Of a stretch of DNA of 64,000 bases, positions 1 through 10,415 are shown one piece after another. A program made the translations under genes and the position numbers. The notes beneath the pieces were generated by a model. The model searched no databases. It was not told the DNA's origin and saw only the letters and a program-made list of their open reading frames with translations. Numbering within the stretch: position 1 is the stretch's first letter; the number at the start of each line of letters is the position of its first letter. The stretch is taken from NCBI GenBank assembly GCA_023014485.1, contig JAJOZX010000487.1:424501-488500 (forward strand). The letters run 5' to 3'. The DNA is from Bathynomus jamesi. Its lineage: Eukaryota; Arthropoda; Malacostraca; Isopoda; Cirolanidae.

Positions 1-630
1 GATTTGTCATAAGCGAATCTTCAATATCGAATCGATATTTGCACATCACTGCATTCTCAGCAACTGCAGGCACCGTTTTTGAATCGGATCGTCACTGGGG
101 ATGAAAAATGGGTCCTCTATAACAATATTAAGCGTCGACATCAGTGGCTTAGCTGTGAAACAAAGCCTGAACCTCAGCCAAGGAATGGACCCCATCCAAA
201 GAAAATTTTGCTTGCTTTTCGTGGGATATACAATTAATTATTCATTTTGAGCTTCTGCCAGATAACCAAACAATCACAGCTGAAGTCTACTGCCAACAAC
301 TTCAACGATTGAAGATGGCATTACAAGGAAAACGTCCTGCATTAATTAATCGCAGAGGTGTTCTATTCCACCAGGATAACACTGCTCGAATCACTACTGC
401 CCAGTTGGAGACATTTAGTTGGGAAAAAATGCCTCATCCACCTTATTCTCCGGACATCGCACCTTCAGACTACCATTTATTCAGAAGGCTGCAACACCAC
501 CTAGATGGATAAAAGTTGCAATCCAGGGAAGCTATCGAAAAGGAAGTGATCGCTTTTTTTAACTCGAAACCAAGGGATTTCTTCGAACGTGGCATAAAAA
601 AACTTTTCTACAGGTAGGAGGAGGTTATAG
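1..630 (+). pseudogene. mariner-type transposase, C-terminal part, degenerate
   Basis: This is a cut-and-paste DNA transposase remnant. In broken frames I read VTGDEKW with the first catalytic Asp at about 100-102, HQDN with the second Asp at about 375-377, and SPDIAPSDYHLF with the third Asp at about 468-470. These are the hallmark blocks of mariner transposases. Only 30 residues separate the second and third Asp, where the family usually has 34, so a small in-frame deletion is likely. The only long open stretch is 309-512. The 5' part lies before the window start. Frameshifts near 230 and 305 and a stop near 510 make it inactive. The 3' side runs into a 57-bp tandem duplication. Confidence 0.85.
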
Positions 631-633
631 AAA

Positions 634-747
634 AAGAAGGAAATTATATTGATGATTAATTTGTCATTATGTCATTTAATTTTTGTTATAAAGAAGGAAA
701 TTATATTGATGATTAATTTGTCATTATGTCATTTAATTTTTGTTGTG
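634..747. repeat. 57-bp unit, two tandem copies
   Basis: The segment starting aagaaggaaattatattg at 634 is repeated almost exactly from 691. It lies in the 3' flank of the mariner remnant and looks like a local tandem duplication. A third, more diverged echo follows at about 750-830. Confidence 0.8.
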
Positions 748-872
748 AATAAACTAAAAATTCGAGCAAATTTGTCCTTATAAGTCCTTTAATTTTTGTT
801 CTGAATGAACTAAAAAATCGAGCAGAATATGTTACAACCTTATATTTATTGTTACATTTTATAAGATACATC

Positions 873-1940
873 TTAGAAATGTTCAAAATGTCCGCCTCGG
901 TTTTCAATGCACAGCCTTGCTCGTTCCAAACAAGAGTCCACTGCCCATTGAATCATTTCCGAGTATTCTCGTATGTAAGCAGCAGCATCCATAATCCGAC
1001 GCAAGAGTTCCTCTCTCGTTTGTACTTTGGTCTTTTGGACCATCTCTTTCATAAGGCCACATAAAAAGAAATCTAACGGGATTAGGTCCGGAGATCTCGG
1101 GGCCACGATATTGAACCAGCACGACTAATCTAACGATTCCCGTATAGCTGATTTAAGTAATCTATAACATGACGACCTAAATGTTGTGGCGCCCCATCGT
1201 GCTGAAAGAGCATCCTGCGCCTTGTCTCCAAGTGCACGTCCTTCATCAAAAGCGCCATTTCGTTCGTCAGGAAGTTCAGTTAAATATCAACAGTTAATTA
1301 TTGTTCCAAAACGAACGATCCAATCAGCTGATCTCCAATTACACCAAACATTCACCGAGAATCGATGTTGAAGTTTCCTTCAACGATACCGTGGCGATTA
1401 TCGGCGGACAAGTGGGAATTTCGCCTATTGTTAATTCCATCCCGAATGAATTGTGTTTCATCACTAAACAGTATGCGATTAAGAATTTGGGGATGCATAA
1501 CCATCCACTGGCAAAATTGAACACGTTTATCGTAATCTTCTTGTTGAAGAGTTTGCACACGTTGCAAATGATAGGGATACAAACCCTCATCATGTATGGT
1601 TCGCCATACATGCGATGCGGATTCACCAATTCGTCTAGAAATCCTTCGAACACTGGTAGTTGAGCTACGTTATGCTTGGTCCAGTATGCGCTCCTCCACA
1701 GCAATGGGCCGTCGTGCTACATGTTCTTGGTTACGTGGAACAATTGTCCCTGTTTCCCTTAATCTCTGGTGTGTGTCACTAAACACTTGCCTGTTCGGTA
1801 TTCGGCGGTTCGGAAAACGTCTTCGATATTCCTCAATTGTCGCTCTGCTGTTACCATCACAGAATCCATAAATGAAATGGATATCAGCGTATTCAGCGGG
1901 TGTGAACTGTCGATTCTTTTTGATTGTTCATCTTAGCGCA
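873..1940 (-). pseudogene. Tc1/IS630-type transposase (DUF4817 + DDE), frameshifted
   Basis: Read on the minus strand from about 1937, broken frames give an N-terminal helix-turn-helix region with YGFCDGN and [12 protein letters not shown] blocks, typical of the arthropod DUF4817 transposase family. A catalytic stretch ILFSDETQF lies at about 1430-1470, and the C-terminal block SPDLIPLDFFLCG at about 1040-1085. It ends at a stop near 873. At least three frameshifts separate the blocks (open pieces 1352-1582, 1339-1704, 873-1106), so it is a dead copy. The right inverted-repeat end reads caccctg followed by TA at 2191-2192, the usual Tc1/mariner target. I could not find the matching left end. 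Confidence 0.85.
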
Positions 1941-2192
1941 ACACAGTGTCTCGTACCACAGATCAGAAGCAACTGAAAGAAAAAACTGACGATTAGTAGT
2001 GGTAACTTCGTTAATTGAAACTACCACCAGTCCTGCCATCTATCGAATTACACACAAGTAGGGATTTGTTGTTTACACATCTTAAAACGTCCGTAGCTCC
2101 GCAACGGGTAGAAATAGCACCTATGTTGTATTAATTTTTTTACTTGATATCACCCCCCAAGGTATGGCAGACCGGTTGTAAAACACCCTGTA
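1941..2192. mobile_element. Terminal region of the Tc1-type element
   Basis: Non-coding end of the transposon whose transposase lies at 873-1940. The outer bases, ggttgtaaaacaccctg then TA, resemble the inverted-repeat ends of DUF4817-type Tc1 elements. The opposite end, expected near 640-870, is not recognisable. Confidence 0.6.
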
Positions 2193-3008
2193 TATTAAAA
2201 GGCTCTATCAACATCGCTATATCTCTACTATAAAAAGGCAGTCCTGTCCGTTTATAGACACATGTACTCCTGATTGGTTGAAGGATAGTGACATCATAGA
2301 CACGTCATAAAATGGCTGGAGATGAGTAATATGTGAGTGACGTCACGAATTGTGGGCGGAGAATAATTCTTGACACAATGGGTTCGGATGTGAACCTTAA
2401 GATTTTCATGGCTGCGTTCTTTTCTATAGTTTTATTGACCGAATATTTGACTCCCCCCCCCCAGGTAATTGGTGGGTCACAGGCCCCAGCACCGCAGGTC
2501 TAGCTAAATGGGCCCGTAGGGCCCACTTTAGCTGTACAACAGCTGGAAATAATAATGATTGTTTGGTTAAATATAGAGAAAATTTAAATCATTTAATCAA
2601 CATTGATGGAGTCAAAATTCCAGCAAAAATTTCCAGTGAGGAAGAAAGGAAAATTTATGAGGCTTTTACATTTATTTTTTAGACAACTTTAATTCAAATA
2701 AAACCGTATTCGAGACGAATGAATATTATGTAACACGAAATATAAAACGAAACGAATGGGTAGATATACGATGCTTTAAGTTGGCTTTTATACGAATGTA
2801 GTTGTGCTTTACTCTGTCTTTTAATTATGATTTTATAGCGTGATGTTCAGTACTTGTAAGAACACTGGTTCTTAACCTTGACTTTCTTCTACTTCACTTT
2901 TTATCCTGATGAGGGTTCCTTTTAGGAAACCAAAATTAATCAATTTGTAAAATAAAAAAAAATTATCTTCATGTGTGGACTCTACCTGATATATATATAT
3001 ATATATAT
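2193..3008. other. Intergenic stretch, nothing clearly coding
   Basis: Contains a C-run near 2451-2462, a short open reading frame at about 2550-2682 that I do not recognise, and a (TA)n tract at 2987-3009. A ccccagcaccgc motif near 2489 recurs at about 18602, so part of this belongs to a dispersed repeat. A CTGATGAG...GGAAACC hairpin at 2906 resembles a decayed retroelement tail. Confidence 0.5.
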
Positions 3009-4130
3009 ACAAACTCAGAATGGTCCCCTGAGAAACTTATATGTTAAACACAGACCGTGCATGGAACAAGGAACTCTTCTGGGAAAATTAAATCCACTGT
3101 AGTCCGAATAAGTAATGGTAAATGACAAATACCATAGTTTTTCTTTTTCATGATGCTAGCCCGACGTGGGCAACGGGTCTCTCGCAAAGAGGTCCCATAA
3201 ATATAGCTTCCCTCACCAGCTATCTGCAAAGCAGACAGGATCCAGCTTTGGGACATGGATCTAGGGTTTAAAGCAAGCCTAGTCCCACTACATTCAGAAC
3301 CTCTATATAAGTAAAAGACTCGTTGCATTCACGTCGGATTGAATAAATCAAAGAAAAAGGGGTAACTATTGTATTTTTAGCCAAAAAAACAAAACTTAAA
3401 CCTCAACCGGGACATTGAGCGTCCACTTTTCAAGGCACGTAACACGTCCGTTTAATATACACAAACTCAGAATGGTCCCCTGAGGAACTTATATGTTAAA
3501 CACAGACCGTGCATGGAACAAGGAACTCTTCTGGGAAAATTAAATCCACTATAGTCCGAATAAGTAATGGTAAATGACAAATACCATAGTTTTTCTTTTT
3601 CATGATGCTAGCCCGACGTGGGCAACGGGTCTCTCGCAAAGAGGTCCCATAAATATAGCTTCCCTCACCAGCTATCTGCAAAGCAGACAGGATCCAGCTT
3701 TGGGACATGGATCTAGGGTTTAAAGCAAGCATAGTCCCACCACATTCAGAACCTCTATATAAGTAAAAGACTAGTTGCATTCACGTCGGATTGAATAAAT
3801 CAAAGAAAAAGGGGTAACTATTGTATTTTTAGGCAAAAAACAAAACTTAAACCTCAACCGGGACATTGAGCGTCCACTTTTCAAGGCACGTAACACGTCC
3901 GTTTAATATACACAAACTCAGAATGGTCCCCTGAGAAACTTATATGTTAAACACAGACCGTGCATGGAACAAGGAACTCTTCTGGGAAAATTAAATCCAC
4001 TATAGTCCGAATAAGTAATGGTAAATGACAAATACCATAGTTTTTCTTTTTCATGATGCTAGCCCGACGTGGGCAACGGGTCTCTCGCAAAGAGGTCCCA
4101 TAAATATAGCTTCCCTCACCAGCTATCTGG
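3009..4130. repeat. 451-bp tandem satellite, 2.5 units
   Basis: Three head-to-tail units start with acaaactcagaatggtcccc at 3009, 3461 and 3912, giving a period of 451-452 bp. Units differ at only a few bases. The third is cut off at about 4130, where LINE sequence begins. A minus-strand frame of 94 codons is open in units 1 and 2 (3044-3328 and 3496-3780). It has no domain I recognise, and its conservation is explained by unit identity. The same unit appears at 16227 as an inverted pair. Confidence 0.9.
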
Positions 4131-4985
4131 CCTAAGGCTGTTGGGGCAGAGTGTAGAACGTGTTGTAATGATGATGGGCAGGTGGTCTGATGACAGTTGT
4201 TTTTCTGTTCTCCAGTGTGTATGTGTTGCTCGTGAGGGGGAACAGAACGTTATGTCTGGGGAGGAGTTTGAGTATCTTGTTTGATGTGGTATGTGTGTAT
4301 GTTCTTCTGTATTGTTAAGAATGAAGAGGCTGTTTAGTTGTGTGGCTATGTTGGCGCCTCTGGTGTTGCTTTGGTTGTGCAGGTACCAACTAGTGTCTTT
4401 AGCGTTGAAGTCTTCTCCTAAGATGACATTAGTGAGAGAGGCCAGATTGTGTAACTGTGGATTGTAATTGGCTGGCACCTGAGGGGAACTATCTGGTGAG
4501 ATGTAAATGTTTAGTGTGGTGTTGTGTTTTGCGCGTGTTTTAATGTTAACTGCCTGTATTTATGATATATCGTGTTATCTGCTTGGATTGTGTTTGTAAT
4601 GTTTTGGGTGCCATCAGTGTAGCTAATGCTTTTACGTTTGTAAATGATGAGTCCACCCCCGTGACCCCCAGCACGAATTTGACGGATCGCAGTGAAGTCA
4701 GGGATGGTGGGTGTTTTGTGAGTGCGTTTTAGTTTTGTTTCTTGTTTAAGTGCTATGTGAATGTTTTGTTTGTGTACGAATTCCCTAAGCTGCATGATTT
4801 TGTTTGTGAGACCATCTACGTTGTACTGTAATATGTTAATATTATGCTTCTGTATATGTCTCATGGTCCTATTGTCTATGTCTTTGTGTATGGTGATATG
4901 TGTAAAGCACGCTGGTATAGATCCGGCCCCAGGAGCCGATCGGCACTCTGACCGTCCCACGCAACAGGCCGTCGACTACTAGTCT
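4116..4985 (-). pseudogene. Non-LTR retrotransposon endonuclease domain (Jockey/I-like)
   Basis: The minus-strand frame from about 4960 to 4511 gives INILQYNVDGLTNK and later GGGLIIYKR. A second frame from 4478 to 4116 gives VILGEDFNAKD and SSPDITF then SSDHLPI. In order these are the start, the GDFN-type block and the SDH block of an apurinic-like endonuclease at the N-terminus of LINE ORF2. One frameshift lies near 4500. The reverse transcriptase is absent: the element is cut by the satellite at 4130. The clade (Jockey, I or R1) cannot be settled from this fragment. Confidence 0.85.
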
Positions 4986-5286
4986 GGCCAACCGTAGACA
5001 CCCAGCTGCACGGAGATTTGAGGAAGTTTGGCCACCAGCGCGTTGATGTTTAGGTTTGACGTCGCCTCTTCTAAGCGTTGACGTGTTCCGCGCTGGAGGA
5101 TACAGCCACTGTTAGAAGCTTCCTCATCAGCTACTAACTGTCAACATACGTTGAGGTTTTTAGCTTCTTCCTATCATTCTTATTATCTTTGGTCAAAATG
5201 TGCTGTTTAATATTCTCATTTCTTTTTGTACCTTATTTTCTTTATTAATTTGTTCAACAATTTGGGATTGGAAGTATATAATGAAA

Positions 5287-5625
5287 TTATTTCCGGTCCT
5301 TTCCGGGTTTTGTCCGTAGGTTTTTGTATATGCTGGTCGTGTAGCAATCACCGCCGTCGTCTTGTATTTTCACGTCGAGAAATGGGATTTTCCTGTTGAT
5401 GCTTAACTCATAAGTGAATGTTAAGCCTGATTCTTCTTCCAATGCTGCTTTTAGTTCTAGGAGTTCTGTTTCATTATCGGTGGTAACGAATATGTCATCC
5501 ACGTATCGGCAGTATAGTGTGTCTTTTTTCTCGGAGCACTTTGTTTTCCACATGGCACATGTAGTAGTTAGCGAAGGTGGGGCCCAAGGGGTTTCCCATC
5601 GAAATTCCATCTACTTGTTGGCAAT
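5287..5625 (-). pseudogene. Penelope-like element reverse transcriptase fragment
   Basis: The open frame 5610-5287 carries YCRYVDDIFV, the catalytic YVDD block, and further on FLDVKIQ, the downstream block typical of Penelope reverse transcriptases. Just upstream the bases read as a GIPMGSPLGP-like motif, partly frameshifted. Only about 110 codons remain. The 5' side abuts a hAT remnant at about 5625, and no GIY-YIG domain is attached. Confidence 0.85.
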
Positions 5626-6940
5626 GATGTGCATCGATACATGAAAATCGCTAAAGCGATACCGATACATCGATACATGAAGAACGTCTTAGGCGATACC
5701 GATACGCCGATACTTTCTAGATGTCTTAAGCGATACCGATACCGATACATGCATCGCCGGTACATTTTTATAATTATTCATTTAATATGTAGGTATTAGA
5801 TATTATTGTTTATACTAGTAATTTGTACGCACTGTAAGTAAAATCAACGACATTTTAATGGGTTTTATAGATGTAAATAAAAACAATTGCTTTATTTAAT
5901 GAAAGTATGTTTTAATTTTGTAGGATACATGAATGACTGAAAATATTACACTAACAATTAAAAGTAATTACTATTACCCTTCAAAAATACCAGCTGGCTA
6001 AACATCTGGTCAGACAGTCTATTCCTTTTTGGAGCGTGAATGTGACCAGCCAAATTAAACAACCGTTCTACAGGAGCAGAGGATGGTAGTGGTGTGTTAT
6101 ACTTCAGGAAGACCCGTAGAATTCCTGGGTACTGCCTCAGAGATTGGAGAGAATGACTTCCGTCACCCAGATACTGTAAAACTTCCATCTCAGTGGAATC
6201 TTGGGTTGCAGAGACATTAGTGGAAGCAGACTCATAACAGAAGAAATCATCTGCACTTCCGTCAGATGCAGCATCACTTAGTTGTTGCTGGGAGGTCTGC
6301 TTGCTGAGGCTCTTAACAGCATTAACCAACATTTCTTGAACCCTCTTTTTGACAATGTTAGTATTAAATTTGCCTTTTATTGTCATCTACTTTAACTTGA
6401 ACAGAGGATTTGAAGACGATGCCAGTATTGCTGCTTTACACTCATGCGACGCATCAAGGCACAGAAACTTTTCAAACCGCTTAGTGAACCCTACTGTGAC
6501 TGCATTGAGAAGTGGCTGACAATGACGCAATGGCTCCGAATTCAAACGCTCTAGCTTCTTCTCTACAGCTAAGAATGTTTCTATATTATGGTTAATTAAT
6601 CTCAATAACACAAGTGCAAACGTGTTTAAACGTTGCGCCGTACTGTGTGACGTGACCAGTAGGGTAGTACTGTCATTAAATATTTAATAATATTATTATT
6701 TATGTATATTCATAAATATAACTCAGTAGTGTCATATTATAACATCTATTTAAATATTTAAAAATTCTTATTAATGTATCGATGTATCGAAGTATCGATT
6801 TTTTTCGATACATTTAAGAAAATTGACCTTAGCGATACCGATAAATCGATACTTTTGTCAAGTAGCTAAAGCGATACGGAAACCGATACAAAAGTATCGA
6901 TCGATACGTATCGGCGATACATGTATCTAGACCCTTCCAT
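5623..6940. mobile_element. hAT element remnant with cgatac-rich ends
   Basis: Both ends are rich in repeated cgatac/tatcg blocks (5635-5760 and 6778-6925) in inverted orientation, the usual subterminal pattern of a hAT family. The left edge caatgatgtgcatcg resembles hAT inverted repeats. Between them lies the C-terminal part of a hAT transposase. No clean 8-bp target duplication is visible, so the exact edges are uncertain. At about 1.3 kb it is internally deleted. Confidence 0.7.
5958..6611 (-). pseudogene. hAT transposase C-terminal fragment
   Basis: Two open minus-strand pieces (6611-6387 and 6386-5958) abut in different frames. The downstream one ends with SSAPVERLFNLAGHI and RNRLSDQMFSQLVFLK, the C-terminal dimerisation block of hAT transposases. 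The upstream one carries a helical region normally found before it. The catalytic Asp residues and zinc finger are absent. Transposase activity is not expected. Confidence 0.85.
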
Positions 6941-7750
6941 TCCTAGATATTACAATAACTAAACAAAACAACAAATTTAGCACTTCCATATATCGAAAAC
7001 CCACGTACACAGGCCTAGTTACTAATTTCCTAAGCCACATCCCCTTGCTATATAAAATAAACAGTATTAAAATTTTAATCCACCGTGCCTACCATCTTTG
7101 CTCCTCGTACTTATCCTTCCATCATGAAATAGAGTTAATTCTTAACTTCAGCATTAATAACTCTTTCCCAAAACATCTGTTACAGTCCTTAACCAGAAAT
7201 TTTCTTAATAATATTTATCAACCCCCCCCTTAAAGTTCCCACTGTTAAAAAAGACGTGCAATATTTTTCATTCCCCTATTACGACCACATTAGCCACAAA
7301 ATACTTTCAGAACTCCGTCTCTTACTCACCCCGCTTTACCCCCAAATTAAATTTCATTTCGCTTTCACCAACAACAATAGTATCAAATTTTACCTCAACC
7401 ATAAAGAAAAAACACCCCAGCTACTTGCTTCGTCCACTATCTACGCTTTTAATTGTGTTCGCTGCAAAGCGAACTATATTGGCAGTACCATCCGCCAATA
7501 TCAAACAAGAGTGGACGAGCATCGTGGGATTTCTACAAGAACTTCACAGCCCTTGAACAAACCCTCCAAATCAGCAATAAGGGATCACTGCCACCTCCAC
7601 AACCACCCGTTACTTTCCTCCCACTTCAAAATCATTAACTCAGCCAACCAACTAATCAACCTCCGCATACTTGAGTCCCTTTATATCCTCAGCATCCAGC
7701 CAACCCTCAATGATTACAGTTCCGCTTTCAATTTAAACATTGCAAAATAA
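6941..7750 (+). pseudogene. Penelope-like RT C-terminus plus GIY-YIG endonuclease
   Basis: From about 6941 the frame reads a FLDI block followed by the C-terminal thumb region of a Penelope reverse transcriptase (7045-7233 open). After a frameshift in a C-run at about 7225-7232 comes an open frame, 7256-7750, with NCVRCKANYIGSTIRQYQTR. This is the GIY-YIG endonuclease core (CxxC-type linker, YIG, R). The stop TAA is at 7748. The product would make the target nick for retrotransposition. The RT catalytic part is missing: the element is 5'-truncated at the hAT border near 6940. Confidence 0.9.
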
Positions 7751-8076
7751 ACTCTCAAAAGAAATCCACCATCACTCCGCCCGGCTCCATCTTCCTAATA
7801 TGGAATTCTTTCAAGAGGCAACCATTCCCAATCTTCTGTATAATTAGTCTCCCACTACATTAACAATCTGGTAAGAAACCCTTCAATTCTGTTTTACCTA
7901 AACCGTTTTATATTTTACTTATTGTCCATACTTTTATACTTTGTATCATTTAATTTTTAATCTTTTAATTTAATATATTGTAACTTACTATTAATTCTCG
8001 CTAATTGTTGCGCCATTTTAATTTATTGTTCGTTTTTATTTATTATACTTATTATTTCTATTTGTTTTTAAACTTT

Positions 8077-8121
8077 TTAGCACTGATGATGGAAATTGAA
8101 TTTTTCCGAAACGTCTGTTAA
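8077..8121 (+). ncRNA. Hammerhead ribozyme (Penelope-type, minimal stem III)
   Basis: All core parts are in order: CTGATGA at 8083-8089, a stem II GGAAA/TTTCC hairpin at 8091-8107, GAAA at 8108-8111, then CGTC with the cleavage C at 8115. Stem I forms between TTAGCA (8077-8082) and TGTTAA (8116-8121), 6 pairs with one G-U. Stem III is only 2 bp without a loop, as described for hammerheads of Penelope-like elements, which are thought to act as dimers. It lies in the 3' UTR of the Penelope copy ending near 8150. Activity is inferred from structure only. Confidence 0.75.
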
Positions 8122-8157
8122 TAAACATGTACCATCTTTTCGTCCTCCTATTCCTCG

Positions 8158-8158
<1 letters not shown>

Positions 8159-8207
<49 letters not shown>
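8159..8207. repeat. (TA)n microsatellite
   Basis: Pure TA repeat separating two Penelope copies. Similar TA tracts sit at 10376-10402, 13776-13820, 14266-14290, 30308-30349, 32889-32930, 44412-44460 and 61434-61490, nearly always at transposon edges. Confidence 0.9.
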
Positions 8208-8211
<4 letters not shown>

Positions 8212-8284
8212 ATTATTTCACGAAAGTAACAAGTGAAAAATATTTATGATGAATAAAACCACGAAGGAAAGGAAACACAAAATG

Positions 8285-8324
8285 GTGCTCAAGAGCTTTC
8301 GTCTAATGACATCCTCAGGAACAC
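8285..8324 (-). ncRNA. Hammerhead-like ribozyme in a minus-strand Penelope tail
   Basis: Reading the minus strand from 8324: GTGTTC stem I, CTGAGGA (matches CUGANGA), stem II GTC/GAC with loop ATTA, GAAA, a very short stem III, then GAGCAC closing stem I (8285-8290 with 8319-8324). It is the same fold as at 9923-9962 on the inverted partner copy. Cleavage is a prediction. Confidence 0.6.
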
Positions 8325-8637
8325 TGAAGTACATAAAAGGGTGACAGCCTATATATAGGTTACAGAAAGAAAAAAATAAATAAATAAAAATAAATATATA
8401 TATATATATGCAATAAACGGAGAAGTAAAAATAAAAATTAAAAATTAAAGGATTATCAGAGAGGCATACATATTTGTAAGGAAAAAATATCGATTTTTAG
8501 CACAAGATCAAATGAATTATAAAAATACAAATTTATACTGGAAATCTGCCCGGGTTTTAACACTGCCTTTTTTGGTTAAGTTTCGATGTATATAAAAATA
8601 AAATGAAAATTAAAAGTTGATAAAGTAGCATACAAGT

Positions 8638-9333
8638 TTACCAAAGATTTAGTGTTCTACCCTTCTTATCTAAATCTGTTTTGAAGGAATTCAAAACAAC
8701 AGGATCGAGTTGAAAAAGACCTTTGCTTATGTTGAAGTTATTTGAAAGTTGGATAATGGCAGACTCAAGAATATTTCTATTAACAATGTTGCTAGAGTGG
8801 AATAAAACTGAAGCATTATTCCAATCAATACAGTGGGATAACTCTGACAAATGGACAAAAAGGGCACTGGACAACTGTCCTGTTCTAACGGAATATTGAT
8901 GCTGTTTTATACGTGTGTGCAAATCCTTTCCCGTCTGACCTATGTAAAAGGAATTGCATTGTTTACACCCAATTTTATAGATAATGCCTGAATTATTGGT
9001 AGGGCTATTTTTTACTATGATATTTTTCACAATATTGTTATATGAAAATACTACATTAATATCCAAAAGTTTAAGTACATTAGCAATGCCTAAAAAGCCC
9101 GGGAAAAATGGAAGTACTAAAATATTTTTTGACAAAGTACGAGTGTTATTATTGACACGATAGAAAGTTCGTTTTGCCTTGTTGAGACAAAATTCCATAA
9201 ACGCAGATGGATAACACAGATCACTTCCAATACCGTTGATTTTTTCCAATTCGGCATCGATGTATTCCGGACTGGCGATCCTAAGGGCGCAGAGAAACAT
9301 TGATGAAAAAATGGCCTTCTTAGTGGGGGTGTC
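8638..9333 (-). pseudogene. Penelope-like RT C-terminus plus GIY-YIG domain, minus copy
   Basis: A single open minus-strand frame runs from the palindrome centre (about 9333) to 8638. It contains KRTFYRVNNNTR from the RT C-terminal region, then GIIYKIGCKQCNSFYIGQTG, the GIY-YIG core, and a C-terminal helix region. The stop is at 8638. The 5' part is lost at the junction with an inverted partner copy. The first 20 or so codons of the long frame (to 9378) come from the antisense of that partner and are not part of the protein. Confidence 0.9.
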
Positions 9334-9995
9334 ATGTCCGTTAGAACAGGACAGTTGTCCAGTGCCCTTTTTGTCCATTTGTCAGAGTTATCCCACTGTA
9401 TTGATTGGAATAATGCTTCAGTTTTATTCCACTCTAGCAACATTGTTAATAGAAATATTCTTGAGTCTGCCATTATCCAACTTTCAAATAACTTCAACAT
9501 AAGCAAAGGTCTTTTTCAACTCGATCCTGTTGTTTTGAATTCCTTCAAAACAGATTTAGATAAGAAGGGTAGAACACTAAATCTTTGGTAAACTTGTATG
9601 CTACTTTATTAACTTTTAATTTTCATTTTATTTTTATATACATCGAAACTTAACCAAAAAAGGCAGAGTGTTAAAACCCGGGCAGATTTCCAGTATAAAT
9701 TTGTATTTTTATAATTCATTTGATCTTGTGCTAACAATCGATATTTTTTCCTTACAAATATGTATGCCTCTCTGATAATCCTTTAATTTTTATTTTTACT
9801 TCTCCGTTTATTGCATATATATATATTATATATATATATATATATTATATTATTTATTTTTCTTTTTTTTCTTTTTTCTTTCTGTAACCTCTATATAGGC
9901 TGTCACCCTTTTATGTACTTCAGTGTTCCTGAGGATGTCATTAGACGAAAGCGCTTGAGCACCATTTGTGTTTCCTTTCGTTCGTGGTTTTATTC
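9334..9995 (+). mobile_element. Penelope-like element, 3' end, plus orientation
   Basis: Starts inside the GIY-YIG domain (open 9334-9591, beginning SVRTGQLSSALFVHL), ends in a 3' UTR and a (TA)/(TG) microsatellite near 9995. It mirrors 8230-8890. The coding part lacks the YIG catalytic block, so it only encodes the last 85 residues. Confidence 0.85.
9923..9962 (+). ncRNA. Hammerhead-like ribozyme in the plus-strand Penelope tail
   Basis: GTGTTC (9923-9928) pairs with GAGCAC (9957-9962) as stem I, with one G-U pair. Between lie CTGAGGA at 9929-9935 (fits CUGANGA), stem II GTC/GAC around loop ATTA, GAAA at 9947-9950, and stem III AGC/GCT followed by T at the cleavage position. The two inverted copies keep the fold despite substitutions in stem III. 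Confidence 0.65.
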
Positions 9996-9998
9996 ATC

Positions 9999-10029
<31 letters not shown>

Positions 10030-10080
10030 GTGTGTTGTGTGTGTGTGTGTAATGACGTAATGATCTTGATGACGTCATTT

Positions 10081-10240
10081 AATTTTTTAAAATTAATTAT
10101 TTAATTTATTAACACCCAGGTGCACAACCTCGGGACCTAATCAATATGTGTGTGTGAAGTTTCATGTTTGTAACTGCTTCCATTTTAGAGTTATATCTGG
10201 AACACACACACACACACACACAGACACACACACGTCCTTT
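10081..10240. repeat. Dispersed ~110-bp repeat ending in (AC)n
   Basis: The segment cacccaggtgcacaacc ... attttagagttatatctgg followed by an AC run recurs in inverted orientation at about 18470-18575. A TTA/ATT trinucleotide run follows here (10236-10266). It looks like a short retroposed or satellite-linked repeat; I do not recognise the family. Confidence 0.6.
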
Positions 10241-10370
10241 TATTATTATTATTATTATTATTATTATAGATTATAGATAATTTACCAGCATTATTGAAAA
10301 ATGTCATACGGAAAATTGAGAAAACTAATAATAAATTAATAAATAAAAACTACGGTCGATTATTCAACCA

Positions 10371-10403
<33 letters not shown>

Positions 10404-10415
10404 CACTGTATATAT

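Larger units (their letters stand above)
8208..9333 (-). mobile_element. Penelope-like element, 3' part, minus orientation
   Basis: Covers the GIY-YIG coding region and a 3' UTR of about 430 bp with a hammerhead fold. It is joined head-to-head at about 9333/9334 to a plus-strand partial copy; the shared parts (8230-8890 and 9340-9990) are nearly identical in inverted orientation. Inverted partial copies are a known hallmark of Penelope insertion. Confidence 0.85.

Noticed and set aside
2906..2935. Hammerhead at CTGATGAGGG...GGAAACC
   Set aside because: G12 of the core reads C and I find no matching stem I.
3044..3780. 94-codon frame in each satellite unit as a gene
   Set aside because: Conservation follows overall unit identity and there is no known domain; the third unit and the palindromic copy do not keep the frame.
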